A DNA stretch of 64,000 nucleotides from Bacteroidaceae bacterium (GTDB taxonomy: Bacteria; Bacteroidota; Bacteroidia; Bacteroidales; Barnesiellaceae_A), in assembly GCA_017410245.1 (NCBI GenBank), contig JAFQRE010000002.1, forward strand, positions 54,431 to 118,430, written 5' to 3'. The position numbers were made by a program, and so were the translations under genes. This document shows positions 1 to 10,346 of this stretch, piece by piece (position 1 is the stretch's first letter; each line of letters begins with the position of its first letter). The notes beneath the pieces are model-generated. The model saw only the letters and a program-made list of their open reading frames with translations, did no database searches and had not been told where the DNA came from.

Positions 1-891
1 GTAATTGATAGGATCTATGTTATGACCACGATATTTCACCTCATAATGTAGGTGTGCTCCGGTACTTTTACCGGTACTTCCCACTTGCCCTATGCGTTCG
101 CCTCGGGTCACTTGTTGTCCTTTCTTCACCTCAATCTTATGCAAGTGAGCATATAACGTCACATAGCCATAGCCATGATCAAGCTCAATAACCTTGCCGT
201 AACCTTGCTTCCAACCGGTGAAAGTAACCACTGCATTACCCGGAGCAAAAACAGGCACACCTCGATTGGCACTGAGGTCGATGCCATCATGATAGGTTCT
301 ACGACCTGTCATAGGATCTATACGCCAACCATACATAGATGCAATGCGCTTAACATCTTCATGACGAATAGGTTGTATGGCAGGGACGTGCTTGAGGCGG
401 TCTTCTTGCTGATGTGCCAAATCGACAAGCTCATTGAACGAGTGATCTTGAACATAAAGGTTACGCGTAAATCTATCTACTTCGCGAGTTACAGTAGCCA
501 CCAATCGACCATTCGACATGTTCATCAACTCGGCATATCGGGCAGCGTTATCTACACCGGCATCGCGCACTTTGCGACCTATGGGATCGGCCTGCATAAC
601 AACACGATATAGGTTATCATCGCGTTGCTCTATATCTTCGAGTACCTTCATTGCATCATCGACACGATGCAACAAAATATTATATTGTGTCTGCAATCTA
701 TCATTCTCCAACTTAAGATACTCGTCATGAGGCGAACCAAAGAAAAAATAGACAACCGAAATGATGAGAGCACCCATAAAGAAGCTACCAAACAGCACCC
801 AAAGAATGAACCCCCAACCACGCCGAGCCACTTTCACAGGTTCATACGCATTAGTCTGAGGATTAAATATATAGTACTGTTTTTTGCTCAT
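1..891 (-). CDS. M23 family metallopeptidase, partial (3' end outside window)
   Basis: This is the start of a murein hydrolase-type endopeptidase. The 297 visible residues begin at ATG 891-889 with a cytoplasmic segment, then a membrane segment (about residues 25-48, rich in W, F, L, I), a coiled region, and an M23/LytM domain. The domain shows the zinc motif HDGIDLSA (HxxxD, near base 290) and the HLHYEV motif near base 50. No stop is reached before the left edge. The family cuts peptide cross-links in peptidoglycan; a membrane-anchored form with a coiled region often acts in envelope remodelling. It is divergent from alaS, an arrangement I recall from other Bacteroidales. Substrate is not shown by the sequence. 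Confidence 0.9.
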   Translation of the reverse strand, partial: MSKKQYYIFNPQTNAYEPVKVARRGWGFILWVLFGSFFMGALIISVVYFFFGSPHDEYLKLENDRLQTQYNILLHRVDDAMKVLEDIEQRDDNLYRVVMQADPIGRKVRDAGVDNAARYAELMNMSNGRLVATVTREVDRFTRNLYVQDHSFNELVDLAHQQEDRLKHVPAIQPIRHEDVKRIASMYGWRIDPMTGRRTYHDGIDLSANRGVPVFAPGNAVVTFTGWKQGYGKVIELDHGYGYVTLYAHLHKIEVKKGQQVTRGERIGQVGSTGKSTGAHLHYEVKYRGHNIDPINY

Positions 892-997
892 ATTTCATTG
901 ATAAATGAGGCGATGATGTCATTATAATAAAATAAAAAAACAACTCACCTACTACACTTTTTTATCGGTATATAGGTGCAAAATTAATATTTTGGGT

Positions 998-1005
998 TAT
1001 TTTTG
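998..1005 (+). promoter_or_regulatory. possible -7 box upstream of alaS
   Basis: TATTTTTG matches the Bacteroidota -7 consensus TAnnTTTG and lies about 95 bases before the alaS start. I see no clear TTG at the expected upstream distance, so this is weak. Confidence 0.3.
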
Positions 1006-1100
1006 CAAACTGTTTTCAATAATATTAATTCTATCGCACTATATTTTGCGATTATAGAGAGTAAAAAAGGATAAAAGAACAAACTTATTAAACCAAAGAT

Positions 1101-3725
1101 ATGCTGACAGCAAAAGAAATCAGAGATTCTTTTAAAGAATTTTTCCGCTCAAAAGAGCACCAAATTGTTCCATCGGCTCCTATGGTAATCAAAGATGACC
1201 CAACATTGATGTTTACCAATGCCGGTATGAATCAATTTAAAGACATAATATTGGGTAACGTACCCATCAAGTATCCTCGCGTTGCCGACTCGCAAAAGTG
1301 TCTGCGTGTGAGTGGTAAACACAACGACCTCGAAGAGGTAGGTCATGACACCTACCACCACACAATGTTCGAGATGTTGGGCAACTGGTCATTTGGCGAC
1401 TACTTCAAGAAAGAGGCTATTGACTGGGCTTGGGAATACTTGGTAGATGTATTGAAACTCAGCCCCGACCGTTTGTATGCAACTGTGTTTGAAGGCTATG
1501 AACCCGAAGGTCTGGAGCGCGACAACGAAGCTGCCGGCTATTGGGAGAAACACCTTCCTGCCGACCACATCATCAACGGAAATCGCAAAGACAACTTCTG
1601 GGAGATGGGCGATACAGGTCCTTGCGGTCCCTGCTCCGAGATACATATCGACCTTCGTAGCGATGCCGAACGTGCTGCTGTAGATGGTCGTTCGCTTGTC
1701 AATCAAAGCAACCCTCAAGTGATAGAAATATGGAACCTAGTGTTTATGCAATACAACCGCAAAGCCGATGGCTCTTTGGAGGGTCTGCCTGCCAAAGTTA
1801 TCGACACCGGTATGGGATTTGAGCGTCTCTGCATGGCATTGCAAGGCAAAACCTCAAACTACGACACAGATGTATTCCAACCCATCATTGCCGTTATTGG
1901 CGAAATGTGCGGTAAGAAATATGGCGAAAATGAGCAAAACGACGTGGCCATGCGTGTTATTGCCGACCACATTCGTACCATTGCATTCTCTATTACCGAT
2001 GGCCAGTTGCCCTCAAATGCCAAGGCCGGTTATGTAATACGTCGCATCTTGCGCCGTGCAGTTCGTTACGGATATACTTTCTTGGGACAACGACAAGCCT
2101 TCATGTATCGCCTCATCGATATTCTCATCGACACTATGGGCACTGCATATCCCGAACTTACAGCACAACGCGACCTCATTGCCAAGGTTATCAAGGAAGA
2201 AGAAGATGCCTTCTTGCGTACACTCGAGACCGGTATCCGTCTGCTCGACAAGGTAATGGCCGATACTAAGGCTGCCGGCAAGACCGAAATCAATGGTAAA
2301 GACGCATTCACTCTATACGACACATACGGATTCCCCCTCGACCTTACCGAGCTTATCCTCAAGGAGCACAATATGACTGTGAATATCGATGAGTTCAATG
2401 CCGAGATGGAGCAACAAAAGAGTCGTGCCCGCAATGCCGCCGCCATAGAGGCCGGTGACTGGGTAACATTGCGCGAAGGCGAGCCCGAGTTTGTAGGCTA
2501 CGACTTCACAGAGTGCGATGCCGAGATTTTGCGTTACCGCAAGGTGAAACAAAAAAATCAAGAGTTCTATCAAATCGTTCTCGACCGTACTCCCTTCTAT
2601 GCCGAGATGGGTGGTCAGGTAGGCGATTGCGGTACACTCACCAACGGAGAAGAAGTGATAACCATTGAAAATACCAAACGCGAGAACAACCTTGCCATAC
2701 ACATCAGCAAGAAGTTGCCTCAAGATGTTACAGCCACATTCCGCGCCACTATCAACAAAGAGGCTCGCTTGGCCACATCATGCAACCACTCGGCTACTCA
2801 CTTGTTGCACGAGGCTTTGCGCGAGGTATTGGGTACACACGTTGAGCAAAAAGGCTCGTATGTATCGCCCGACTCGTTGCGTTTCGACTTCTCTCACTTC
2901 CAAAAAGTTACCGACGAGGAATTGCGTCAAGTAGAGCGCATAGCCAATGCCAAGGTGCGCATGGCAATGCCTCTCGATGAACATCGCAATATGCCTATAG
3001 CCGAAGCACGCGCTATGGGTGCAATGGCCCTCTTTGGTGAGAAATATGGCGATGAAGTGCGCGTGGTACGTTTCGGCTCATCGGTTGAGTTGTGTGGTGG
3101 TACACACGTTGCCAACACCGGTAATATAGGTATGATACGCATTGTCAGCGAGAGTTCAATTGCGGCCGGTATTCGTCGTATCGAGGCCATCACCGGTGCC
3201 AAAGTAGAAGATATGGTAAACGACTTGGAGGGTATGATAAAACACATCAAGATGCTCTTCAACAACGCTGCCAACATCATACAGACCATCGAGAAATCTA
3301 TCAACGAAAATAGCGACTTGCGTCAGCAAGTTGATGAGTTCACCAAGGAACGCACACTTGCCATCAAAGAGATGCTCATCAAGAATATGGTAGAGGAGAA
3401 TGGTGTGAAGTTGATAAGCTATGTAGGCCCTATGCTTCCCGAAGTAGCCAAAGACCTTGCCTTCATGCTTCGTGGCGAAATAAGCGAACACATGGCATTC
3501 ATAGCCGCTACCAAGAAAGCCGGAGAAGAGAAGCCCCTCCTCACCGTTATGCTTAGCGACGACCTTGTTGCCGCAGGCAAGAACGCTTCGCAGATAGTAC
3601 GCGAGGCAGCTCGCCTCATTCAAGGTGGCGGTGGCGGACAACCCCACTTCGCTCAAGCCGGTGGTAAAGATGCATCGAAACTCAAAGACGCTCTTGACAA
3701 GATGAGAGAGTTGGTTACTGCATAA
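1101..3725 (+). CDS. alaS: alanine--tRNA ligase
   Basis: Charges tRNA-Ala with alanine in the cytoplasm. At 874 aa it has the full family length. The N-terminal class II core has motif 1 around residues 13-50 ([18 protein letters not shown]) and the [10 protein letters not shown] segment near residues 170-185. The editing domain carries the zinc-binding HSATH motif near residue 562 and CGGTHV near residue 665. The C-terminal oligomerisation domain ends with a glycine-rich GGGGGQP stretch near residue 842. All key motifs are intact. It is transcribed alone and ends at a strong bidirectional hairpin shared with the convergent repeat protein gene. Confidence 0.98.
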   Translation: MLTAKEIRDSFKEFFRSKEHQIVPSAPMVIKDDPTLMFTNAGMNQFKDIILGNVPIKYPRVADSQKCLRVSGKHNDLEEVGHDTYHHTMFEMLGNWSFGDYFKKEAIDWAWEYLVDVLKLSPDRLYATVFEGYEPEGLERDNEAAGYWEKHLPADHIINGNRKDNFWEMGDTGPCGPCSEIHIDLRSDAERAAVDGRSLVNQSNPQVIEIWNLVFMQYNRKADGSLEGLPAKVIDTGMGFERLCMALQGKTSNYDTDVFQPIIAVIGEMCGKKYGENEQNDVAMRVIADHIRTIAFSITDGQLPSNAKAGYVIRRILRRAVRYGYTFLGQRQAFMYRLIDILIDTMGTAYPELTAQRDLIAKVIKEEEDAFLRTLETGIRLLDKVMADTKAAGKTEINGKDAFTLYDTYGFPLDLTELILKEHNMTVNIDEFNAEMEQQKSRARNAAAIEAGDWVTLREGEPEFVGYDFTECDAEILRYRKVKQKNQEFYQIVLDRTPFYAEMGGQVGDCGTLTNGEEVITIENTKRENNLAIHISKKLPQDVTATFRATINKEARLATSCNHSATHLLHEALREVLGTHVEQKGSYVSPDSLRFDFSHFQKVTDEELRQVERIANAKVRMAMPLDEHRNMPIAEARAMGAMALFGEKYGDEVRVVRFGSSVELCGGTHVANTGNIGMIRIVSESSIAAGIRRIEAITGAKVEDMVNDLEGMIKHIKMLFNNAANIIQTIEKSINENSDLRQQVDEFTKERTLAIKEMLIKNMVEENGVKLISYVGPMLPEVAKDLAFMLRGEISEHMAFIAATKKAGEEKPLLTVMLSDDLVAAGKNASQIVREAARLIQGGGGGQPHFAQAGGKDASKLKDALDKMRELVTA

Positions 3726-3737
3726 TATACCTACTAA

Positions 3738-3783
3738 ATAACAACGAACGCCACTCGCAAATGCGGGTGGCGTTCGTTGTTAT
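3738..3783. terminator. bidirectional terminator between alaS and repeat protein gene
   Basis: A 21-bp stem (one G-T wobble) with a 4-base loop AAAT lies between the convergent stop codons. The arms are 3738-3758 and 3763-3783. It is long and GC-rich enough to end transcription from both sides. Confidence 0.9.
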
Positions 3784-3797
3784 ATATCACACACTCA

Positions 3798-6638
3798 TTA
3801 TATCGCAACTTTGCGTGATGTACCATTCGTTTGTACCAAATATACACCATGCTGTAGGGTAATTGTAGAGAGATTGCCGGCAGTAGTACTATATAACAAT
3901 GTACCACTCATTGAGTATATATTTACTATGGCATCATCTACAATACCACTAATAGTGAGTGTACCATCGGCTATAGTCAGCTTCCAATCGTCGGTCTCCA
4001 CCTTCTTGACACCCGAAAAGTCACCTACAATCGATGAGAAATCTTTCCAATAGAGTGTTTGGGCATAGAGATCAGAGTAGCCTTTGGCAGTGTGGAGTGT
4101 AGCAACACTTGTAACAGCATCGGTAAATGTACTACTGCTGATTGTAGGAGGCACAAGAGGAGAGGCATAAACATGGCGCAAAGAGGTACAATTCTCAAAA
4201 CACCAATTACCCATCTCTTGCAACGCAGCAGGCAATGTTATAGAGGGCAAACTCGAACAACTCCAGAACACCTCATCGCCCAATGTGGCAACACTCTCGC
4301 CCAAGGTTACCGAAGTAAGATTTTCGCAACGAGAGAAAGTATAGTTACCAATGCGTGTTACACCTTTACCAATAACAGCCGACTTGAGATTGGTACAACT
4401 CCAAAAAGCCTCATCGCCAAGCGACATTACACTATTGGGTATAACTACCGACTCCAAATTATAACAGCGAGAGAAAGCATAATCGCCTATCTCTTCGACG
4501 CTATCACCTATCGTTATCTGTTTCAGCTCCTCACAGCCCCAGAAAGCCGACATACCCAACTTGGTAACACTTTTAGGAACCACCATCGACTGCAATCGTG
4601 TTGATGCAAAAGCGTAGTCGTCTATGATTTTCACCGTCTCAGGCAGGACTACCGAAGTGAGTTTATTCATCATATTACACAATCCTACCGGTATATATTC
4701 TACCTTATCACCAAATAACACCTGCTCAACGTTTGACTCTGCACCATCTGTAAAATTAAAAGGAAGGTATATGCTACCATTCTCATCTTTATATGTACTG
4801 CAATTGATAGCGTCCCACTTTATAGATAATAGGCCGGTACAATTTTGGAAAGCATTACCTCCTATAGTAGTAACATTCTCAGGGATATTGACAGAAGTAA
4901 ACGACTCACAGTTGAGAAAAGCACCCATACCTATGGAACGAAGCGATGTTGGTAGCACCACATCTTTGAGCGACATACAATCGGCAAAGGCAAAATCGCC
5001 AATGACATAAAGATTGGCCAACATATTCACCTCTTCAAGAGCCGTACAGTAAGAAAATGCCGAGCTACCTATCGTTTGCACGGTGGCAGGTATTGTTACC
5101 GACTTCAAGTTGGTCATATTGGCACACAATGCAGTAGGTATAATCATAACCGATTCACCAAAAATCATTTCGCTAACACTGCATTTTCTGTCGGCATAGT
5201 TTAAGAAGGGCGGATACATATTCAGTATACCATCTACCACCTCGGTGTATGTATCGGCATATATAGCGTTCCACACCACTTTGGTGAGTGATGTACAACC
5301 ATCAAAGGCATTGCGACCTACTTTCTTGATATAAGTAGGGATCGTCACAGCAGTGAGTTGATCGCTGTTGGCAAATGCATAGTCGGCAATACTATCGACA
5401 AAATATGTTTCGCCATCATATACAATGGTTTCGGGTATAACCACTTCACCGCTATAACTAAGGCCTGATGCACGAGCTACAACCTCTACACTGGGAGTCA
5501 TACCAAAACCATTTTTCGATACCACTGTATAGGCAATATTATCAACCTCGATATTCAGGAAATTCTCAAAGTGCATTCCATTGGTAAAGGTAAGGTCGGC
5601 TGTTTGATTGCCAGCGCCACCGCTACCATTGTTGAATATAATCATTGGTTTTACAAAGTCGTAGGTAGTAGTAAAGCTATACTCCCACACACCATTTCCT
5701 AGCCTTTTCATCACTGTGCCGGGCCAACTACCCAAGATTTCTTTGTTATTTTGCCCCTCATCCCACATATAAACATACATGTCGTCACCTGTAAAGGCTG
5801 TATTGTGGAATGTTGCCTTCCATCGGTACAATTGAGTACCATGCTCTACGATAGATGTAAACTCATTCCAGAACGGCGCACTCTTGTATGTGTCGACACT
5901 TCCGGCCGGAACATATATGGGTACACTTCTATCTACACCATAAAAAGAGCTTTCGTATATTGTAGGTGGAGTTACCGACTCCATAACAATAGCATTCAAG
6001 GCATTATTATAGAAAAACGCACTATAATCTATGGTCTTTACACTCGAGGGTATGGTTACCGAAACAAGCTCATTACAATCCTCAAATGTGCGACGGCCTA
6101 TCGATACCACCGAATATGTTTCGTTGCGGTAAGCAATGGTCGAGGGTATCACCACGTCGCCACTATACTCACCCATGTACTCATAGGCATTGCGACCCTT
6201 GAATGTCACCACGACGGTTTTGTCGACATCGTTCAACAAGGCATAATAGATACCATCTACAAGTATCTCTTCAATAATATATGTTTTGTTGTTTACAAAT
6301 TCAAGGTCTATCGATTGATGGGTATCGCCATTGCTAAAGATAACCATTGGTGTCACCAAGTCGTAGTCGGTTGTGAAAGTATACTCCCACAAGCCATCGT
6401 CATTATGTGTCATAGGAGCACCGGGCCATGCCCCCATCAACTGCCCACCGATACCGGCATCCCACATATATATATACATCTGGTCGCCATCAAACATCTT
6501 ATTGTCAAAATAAGCTGTCCAAGTATACTCACCATTGGCACTCGATGTAGAGGAAACTCCACCATAGGCAAGCATAAAACTGAAGCTGCACAACAAACAC
6601 ATCATTGCGACAACTTTCGATAGTAGATTATTCTTCAT
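3798..6638 (-). CDS. BspA-type leucine-rich repeat surface protein with T9SS tail
   Basis: A 946-aa secreted protein. A signal peptide (about residues 1-25) is followed by two copies of a starch-binding-like beta module (about 33-110 and 270-370), both with the pattern YMWD...G.WPG. Many LRR_5 (BspA/TpLRR) repeats of the type 'F..C..L.SV.IP.SV..IG..AF' follow, to about residue 860. The last 70 residues look like a type IX secretion system sorting domain (NIYSMSG, HGVYLV and a basic end, RKVAI). In the family such proteins sit on the cell surface and bind host proteins or glycans; the CBM-like modules suggest glucan binding. No genes for the secretion system are in the window. Confidence 0.88.
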   Translation of the reverse strand: MKNNLLSKVVAMMCLLCSFSFMLAYGGVSSTSSANGEYTWTAYFDNKMFDGDQMYIYMWDAGIGGQLMGAWPGAPMTHNDDGLWEYTFTTDYDLVTPMVIFSNGDTHQSIDLEFVNNKTYIIEEILVDGIYYALLNDVDKTVVVTFKGRNAYEYMGEYSGDVVIPSTIAYRNETYSVVSIGRRTFEDCNELVSVTIPSSVKTIDYSAFFYNNALNAIVMESVTPPTIYESSFYGVDRSVPIYVPAGSVDTYKSAPFWNEFTSIVEHGTQLYRWKATFHNTAFTGDDMYVYMWDEGQNNKEILGSWPGTVMKRLGNGVWEYSFTTTYDFVKPMIIFNNGSGGAGNQTADLTFTNGMHFENFLNIEVDNIAYTVVSKNGFGMTPSVEVVARASGLSYSGEVVIPETIVYDGETYFVDSIADYAFANSDQLTAVTIPTYIKKVGRNAFDGCTSLTKVVWNAIYADTYTEVVDGILNMYPPFLNYADRKCSVSEMIFGESVMIIPTALCANMTNLKSVTIPATVQTIGSSAFSYCTALEEVNMLANLYVIGDFAFADCMSLKDVVLPTSLRSIGMGAFLNCESFTSVNIPENVTTIGGNAFQNCTGLLSIKWDAINCSTYKDENGSIYLPFNFTDGAESNVEQVLFGDKVEYIPVGLCNMMNKLTSVVLPETVKIIDDYAFASTRLQSMVVPKSVTKLGMSAFWGCEELKQITIGDSVEEIGDYAFSRCYNLESVVIPNSVMSLGDEAFWSCTNLKSAVIGKGVTRIGNYTFSRCENLTSVTLGESVATLGDEVFWSCSSLPSITLPAALQEMGNWCFENCTSLRHVYASPLVPPTISSSTFTDAVTSVATLHTAKGYSDLYAQTLYWKDFSSIVGDFSGVKKVETDDWKLTIADGTLTISGIVDDAIVNIYSMSGTLLYSTTAGNLSTITLQHGVYLVQTNGTSRKVAI

Positions 6639-6784
6639 AGGTATATAGAATTAGTTATTATTGTATATTATTTATCAAACTTGCATCAAATTTATCACCT
6701 AATACACTATTTTGCAAATTAAGTAATATAATATCATTAATACAACATTTTCACAATAATTATACACGATTCTATACAAAAAAA

Positions 6785-6809
6785 ATGGCGCACAAAAAAT
6801 GTGCGCCAT
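6785..6809 (-). terminator. terminator of phosphohexomutase gene
   Basis: A perfect 10-bp stem (6785-6794 with 6800-6809, ATGGCGCACA) with a 5-base loop is followed on the minus strand by a run of T. It lies just downstream of the stop codon at 6837. Confidence 0.9.
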
Positions 6810-6836
6810 CGTTGATATCATACATATACTGTTTTA

Positions 6837-8585
6837 TCAGATACCCAAGTCTTTCTTCATAGCCTCAATCTTTTCGTCGGCAAGGCGGTTGGCATTGTCA
6901 TAGTCGGCATAAGAAGCCATAGGAATGCCACGAACTTCGATATAGAACTTGATTTTAGGCTCAGTACCCGAAGGACGTACCGAAACTTTATCACCGGCAG
7001 CGGTGAAATATTGCAATACGTTAGAGGGACATGGCATATCGAGAACTGTCACATTACCATCGGCATCGGTAGCAGTGAGTGCTTGATAATCTTTCACCAT
7101 AGTTACAGGCGAACCGGCAAGTGTTTTGACAGGATTTTCGCGGAATGATTTCATCATTGCTTGTATCTCCTCGGCACCTTGTTTGCCTTTACGCACTACC
7201 GATATACCTTTCTCCTTAGAGAAGCCGTACTTAATATATATATCTTGTATCATTTGGTACATTGTCATGCCACGATCTTTGGCCCATGCAGCAATCTCGG
7301 CCATCAACGACATGGCTGATACAGCATCTTTATCGCGAACAAAGTCTTGAGCCAAGAAACCGTAACTCTCCTCGCCTCCTCCAATGTAGCGTTCTTTACC
7401 TTCAAGGTCGCGAATGATAGCTGCAATCCACTTAAATCCGGTATAGCAATCATACATCTTAATATTATTGCGCTCGGCAATGGTTTTGATAGTCTCGGTT
7501 GTAACAATGGTTTTCACAATAAATTCATTGCCCTTGATGAGGCCACGCTCTTGATAGGTGGTCATGATGTAGTTGAGCATGAGCATCACTATCTGATTAC
7601 CATTGACTAGTACCCACTCGCCTTTGTCATTTTTCACAGCAATACCTATGCGGTCGGCATCGGGGTCGCTGGCCATAACAAGCTCGGCATTGGTTGCAAT
7701 AGCACGTTTCACAGCCATGTCAAGAGCCGCAGGCTCCTCGGGGTTGGGAGATACAACAGTGGGGAAATCGCCACTCACTACATCTTGCTCGGGAACGTGA
7801 ATGATATTGGTAAAACCGAAGTTGGCCAAAGACGCAGGTATCAACTTAACACCGGTACCATGAATGGGAGTATAGACAATGGGAATATCGTGATGCTTGG
7901 CAATAATATCGGGACATAGAGAAAGTGTCTTAACTCTGTCGAGATAGATTTTGTCAATCTCTTCACCAATGATTTGCACCAACTCGGGGTTGCGCTCAAA
8001 CTTTATATCGGCAATACCGGCAATCTTGTTTACCTCATCGATGATACCTGTATCGTGAGGGGCTATGACTTGCGCACCATCGCTCCAATAGGCTTTGTAT
8101 CCATTATACTCCTTGGGATTGTGCGAAGCTGTAAGGTTAATACCGGCTTGACAACCCAACTCGCGAATGGCAAAAGAGACCTCGGGAGTAGGACGTAACG
8201 ACTCAAAAAGATATACCTTTATACCATTGGCAGAGAAGATATCGGCTGATATTTCGGCAAACTTGCGACTATTATTGCGACAGTCGTGACCTATAGCAAC
8301 CGAAATAAGAGGCATATCGGCAAAGTTTTTCTTCAAGTAGTTGGCAAGGCCTTGAGTCGCCGAGCCAACAGTATATATGTTCATGCGGTTTGTACCGGCA
8401 CCCATTATGCCACGCAAACCACCGGTACCAAATTCGAGGTCGCGATAGAACGACTCTATCAACTCTGTTTTGTCGGGGTTATCGAGCATTGCTTGCACAG
8501 CCGCACGAGTCTCCTCGTCATAACCGGCACCGAGCCACACTTGCGCACGTGCTGTTACTTCTTTCAATAAGGTTTCGTTTTCCAT
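6837..8585 (-). CDS. phospho-sugar mutase (phosphoglucomutase/phosphomannomutase)
   Basis: Interconverts hexose 1- and 6-phosphates in the cytoplasm. The 582-aa protein has all four alpha-D-phosphohexomutase domains: the catalytic serine loop TASHNPKEYNGYK (about residue 151), the Mg-binding DPDADR (about 305), the sugar-binding GGEESYGF (about 404) and the phosphate-binding RPSGTEPKIKF (about 539). The length and GGEES motif fit the PgcA-like bacterial phosphoglucomutase group rather than GlmM, which is separately encoded at 41.4-42.8 kb. It has its own promoter and terminator. Glucose versus mannose preference cannot be read from sequence. Confidence 0.95.
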   Translation of the reverse strand: MENETLLKEVTARAQVWLGAGYDEETRAAVQAMLDNPDKTELIESFYRDLEFGTGGLRGIMGAGTNRMNIYTVGSATQGLANYLKKNFADMPLISVAIGHDCRNNSRKFAEISADIFSANGIKVYLFESLRPTPEVSFAIRELGCQAGINLTASHNPKEYNGYKAYWSDGAQVIAPHDTGIIDEVNKIAGIADIKFERNPELVQIIGEEIDKIYLDRVKTLSLCPDIIAKHHDIPIVYTPIHGTGVKLIPASLANFGFTNIIHVPEQDVVSGDFPTVVSPNPEEPAALDMAVKRAIATNAELVMASDPDADRIGIAVKNDKGEWVLVNGNQIVMLMLNYIMTTYQERGLIKGNEFIVKTIVTTETIKTIAERNNIKMYDCYTGFKWIAAIIRDLEGKERYIGGGEESYGFLAQDFVRDKDAVSAMSLMAEIAAWAKDRGMTMYQMIQDIYIKYGFSKEKGISVVRKGKQGAEEIQAMMKSFRENPVKTLAGSPVTMVKDYQALTATDADGNVTVLDMPCPSNVLQYFTAAGDKVSVRPSGTEPKIKFYIEVRGIPMASYADYDNANRLADEKIEAMKKDLGI

Positions 8586-8617
8586 ATGAGTAATTTGAAA
8601 TGTATAATTAAACTATG

Positions 8618-8649
8618 CAAATGTATAAATAAAAACAATTATAACGCAA
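8618..8649 (-). promoter_or_regulatory. promoter of phospho-sugar mutase gene
   Basis: On the minus strand TACATTTG (8625-8618) follows a TTG at a distance of 21 bases, a good fit to the Bacteroidota sigma-ABfr promoter. It lies about 33 bases before the ATG. Confidence 0.6.
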
Positions 8650-8669
8650 CAATTATTATCATTTCTACA

Positions 8670-10313
8670 TTATTTTATCTCTTTTACCAAGAGATGTTTA
8701 CCAGTCTTGCGTACAATCTCTTCGTAATACTCTTGTGAGTAACCGGGGAATTGTATCTTGTCGGGCAAGCCATATTCGTTGGTAACAAATGAGCCATCGG
8801 GATTTTGACTCTTCACATTACCATCGAGGAATTTTACCATCAAGAACTCACCAAGTCCTTTCCAAGTAGTAGTGCTATACTCAGCCGCATCGCAGCTGTA
8901 AGTAGTAAGCAGCTCACGAGCAGCATCTTCATTTACTACATAGAGAGCCTGAGCCAATTCGTCGATTGTAGCGATTTCTGTTTCAAATTGATCTTCAAGT
9001 TCATTTTGCACTTTGCGAATATCGCCAATCATGGGATTGTAACGATTGTAAGCCATGTTGGCTACCCAGTTGTGTACCCAGAAAGCCGATGTCCAAGAGA
9101 AGTTGTACATATCACCATTGTCTGGGCTGAAGCAATTGGGCACATCGTTGATGCTGCAATACATAGGCACATAAACGGCTGTGTTGGCATCATCGACACC
9201 AAACCATAGAATACCGCTGATTGCCTCGGGCAAGTTGGGACGAATTTGAGCTACGAGAGTAAAGGCTGTTTGTTGAGTAGCAATAGCACGCTCATTGAGA
9301 TATTGTTTACCTTTTACCTCGAAGTACATGGGACGGAAACGATAGGGAGAACCGAACGGGCCACCACCAACATCGTTGTGCATATCGTAGGGAGTACCAT
9401 CGAAGTGGTCGCGCATTGCATCTTTCATGTCGCGAAGTGTTAGTTTACGATCGGGACGTACATAAAGAGGCATCACCTCGCCACCTTTGTTCTCGAGGTA
9501 TGAGAGATACTTGCCCATGTCGCTGTTGAAACGATTGAAGAAGCTCCATACGCGAGCATCACAACCACGCAATGCACCATAATCAAGTGGAGCGTAGGCC
9601 GATGAGAAACTGAAATCTTTGTCTTGACCTTTGAAGTAACCCATCTCACGAGCAAATGTAATTACATCGGGCGAGTAGATACAATTGTCGGGATCGTTGA
9701 GGGGGAATTGGTGAATACGAGCTTGGTTGGCATGACCCGAAATACAATCATCGGGAATACGAATAGCTACCCACACAGCACCTTTGCGGCCGGGGCCTTT
9801 ACCAATGAGTTCGAGTACCCAAGCCTCATTTTTATCGGCAATAGAGAAAGACTCGCCACTGCTATAGTAGCCATACTCGGCAACAAGATTTGTCATAACA
9901 TCGATAGCCTCGCGAGCTGTACGCGCACGCTCAAGACCCAACTGTATGAGTGTACCATAATCTATAATACCGGTAGTATCGACCAATTCGGGACGGCCTC
10001 CCCAAGTAGATTCAGTAATAGCCAAGGCATGCTCGTTCATATTACCCAACACAGCATAAGTGTGAGGTATCTGAGGAATTGCGCCAAGAGGTTTACCCGA
10101 ATCCCAATCTACAATTTCACGCACAGCACCCTCGGCCCAATCGGCAGCAGGAGCAGAAGTAAGTGAACCATAAAGGCCATGAGAGTCGGCCGAATAGGTA
10201 ATCATTACACTACCATCAACAGTAGCGTTACGACCGGCAATGAGTCCGGTACAAGCCATTGCCGCGACAGGTGCTATAAGAGCTGCGGCAAGAATTGATG
10301 AAAATCTTTTCAT
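8670..10313 (-). CDS. C69 family dipeptidase, exported
   Basis: A 547-aa peptidase of the C69 (PepD/U34) family. The signal peptide ends after MA at residue 20, and Cys21 in the sequence CTGLIAG would become the N-terminal nucleophile, as expected for this N-terminal nucleophile hydrolase family. Family members hydrolyse dipeptides with broad specificity. The signal peptide points to the periplasm or outer envelope, so it may process peptides for uptake. It lies 33 bases downstream of the M23 peptidase gene on the same strand, so the two are probably co-transcribed. Confidence 0.92.
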   Translation of the reverse strand: MKRFSSILAAALIAPVAAMACTGLIAGRNATVDGSVMITYSADSHGLYGSLTSAPAADWAEGAVREIVDWDSGKPLGAIPQIPHTYAVLGNMNEHALAITESTWGGRPELVDTTGIIDYGTLIQLGLERARTAREAIDVMTNLVAEYGYYSSGESFSIADKNEAWVLELIGKGPGRKGAVWVAIRIPDDCISGHANQARIHQFPLNDPDNCIYSPDVITFAREMGYFKGQDKDFSFSSAYAPLDYGALRGCDARVWSFFNRFNSDMGKYLSYLENKGGEVMPLYVRPDRKLTLRDMKDAMRDHFDGTPYDMHNDVGGGPFGSPYRFRPMYFEVKGKQYLNERAIATQQTAFTLVAQIRPNLPEAISGILWFGVDDANTAVYVPMYCSINDVPNCFSPDNGDMYNFSWTSAFWVHNWVANMAYNRYNPMIGDIRKVQNELEDQFETEIATIDELAQALYVVNEDAARELLTTYSCDAAEYSTTTWKGLGEFLMVKFLDGNVKSQNPDGSFVTNEYGLPDKIQFPGYSQEYYEEIVRKTGKHLLVKEIK

Positions 10314-10346
10314 AATCGTGTCTGTTTTTTGTTGTTTATACTATTA

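Noticed and set aside
5751..6623. 290-codon plus-strand frame opposite the repeat protein gene
   Set aside because: The minus-strand gene has signal peptide, repeats and a sorting tail; the plus frame has no domain and is a shadow of the repeats.
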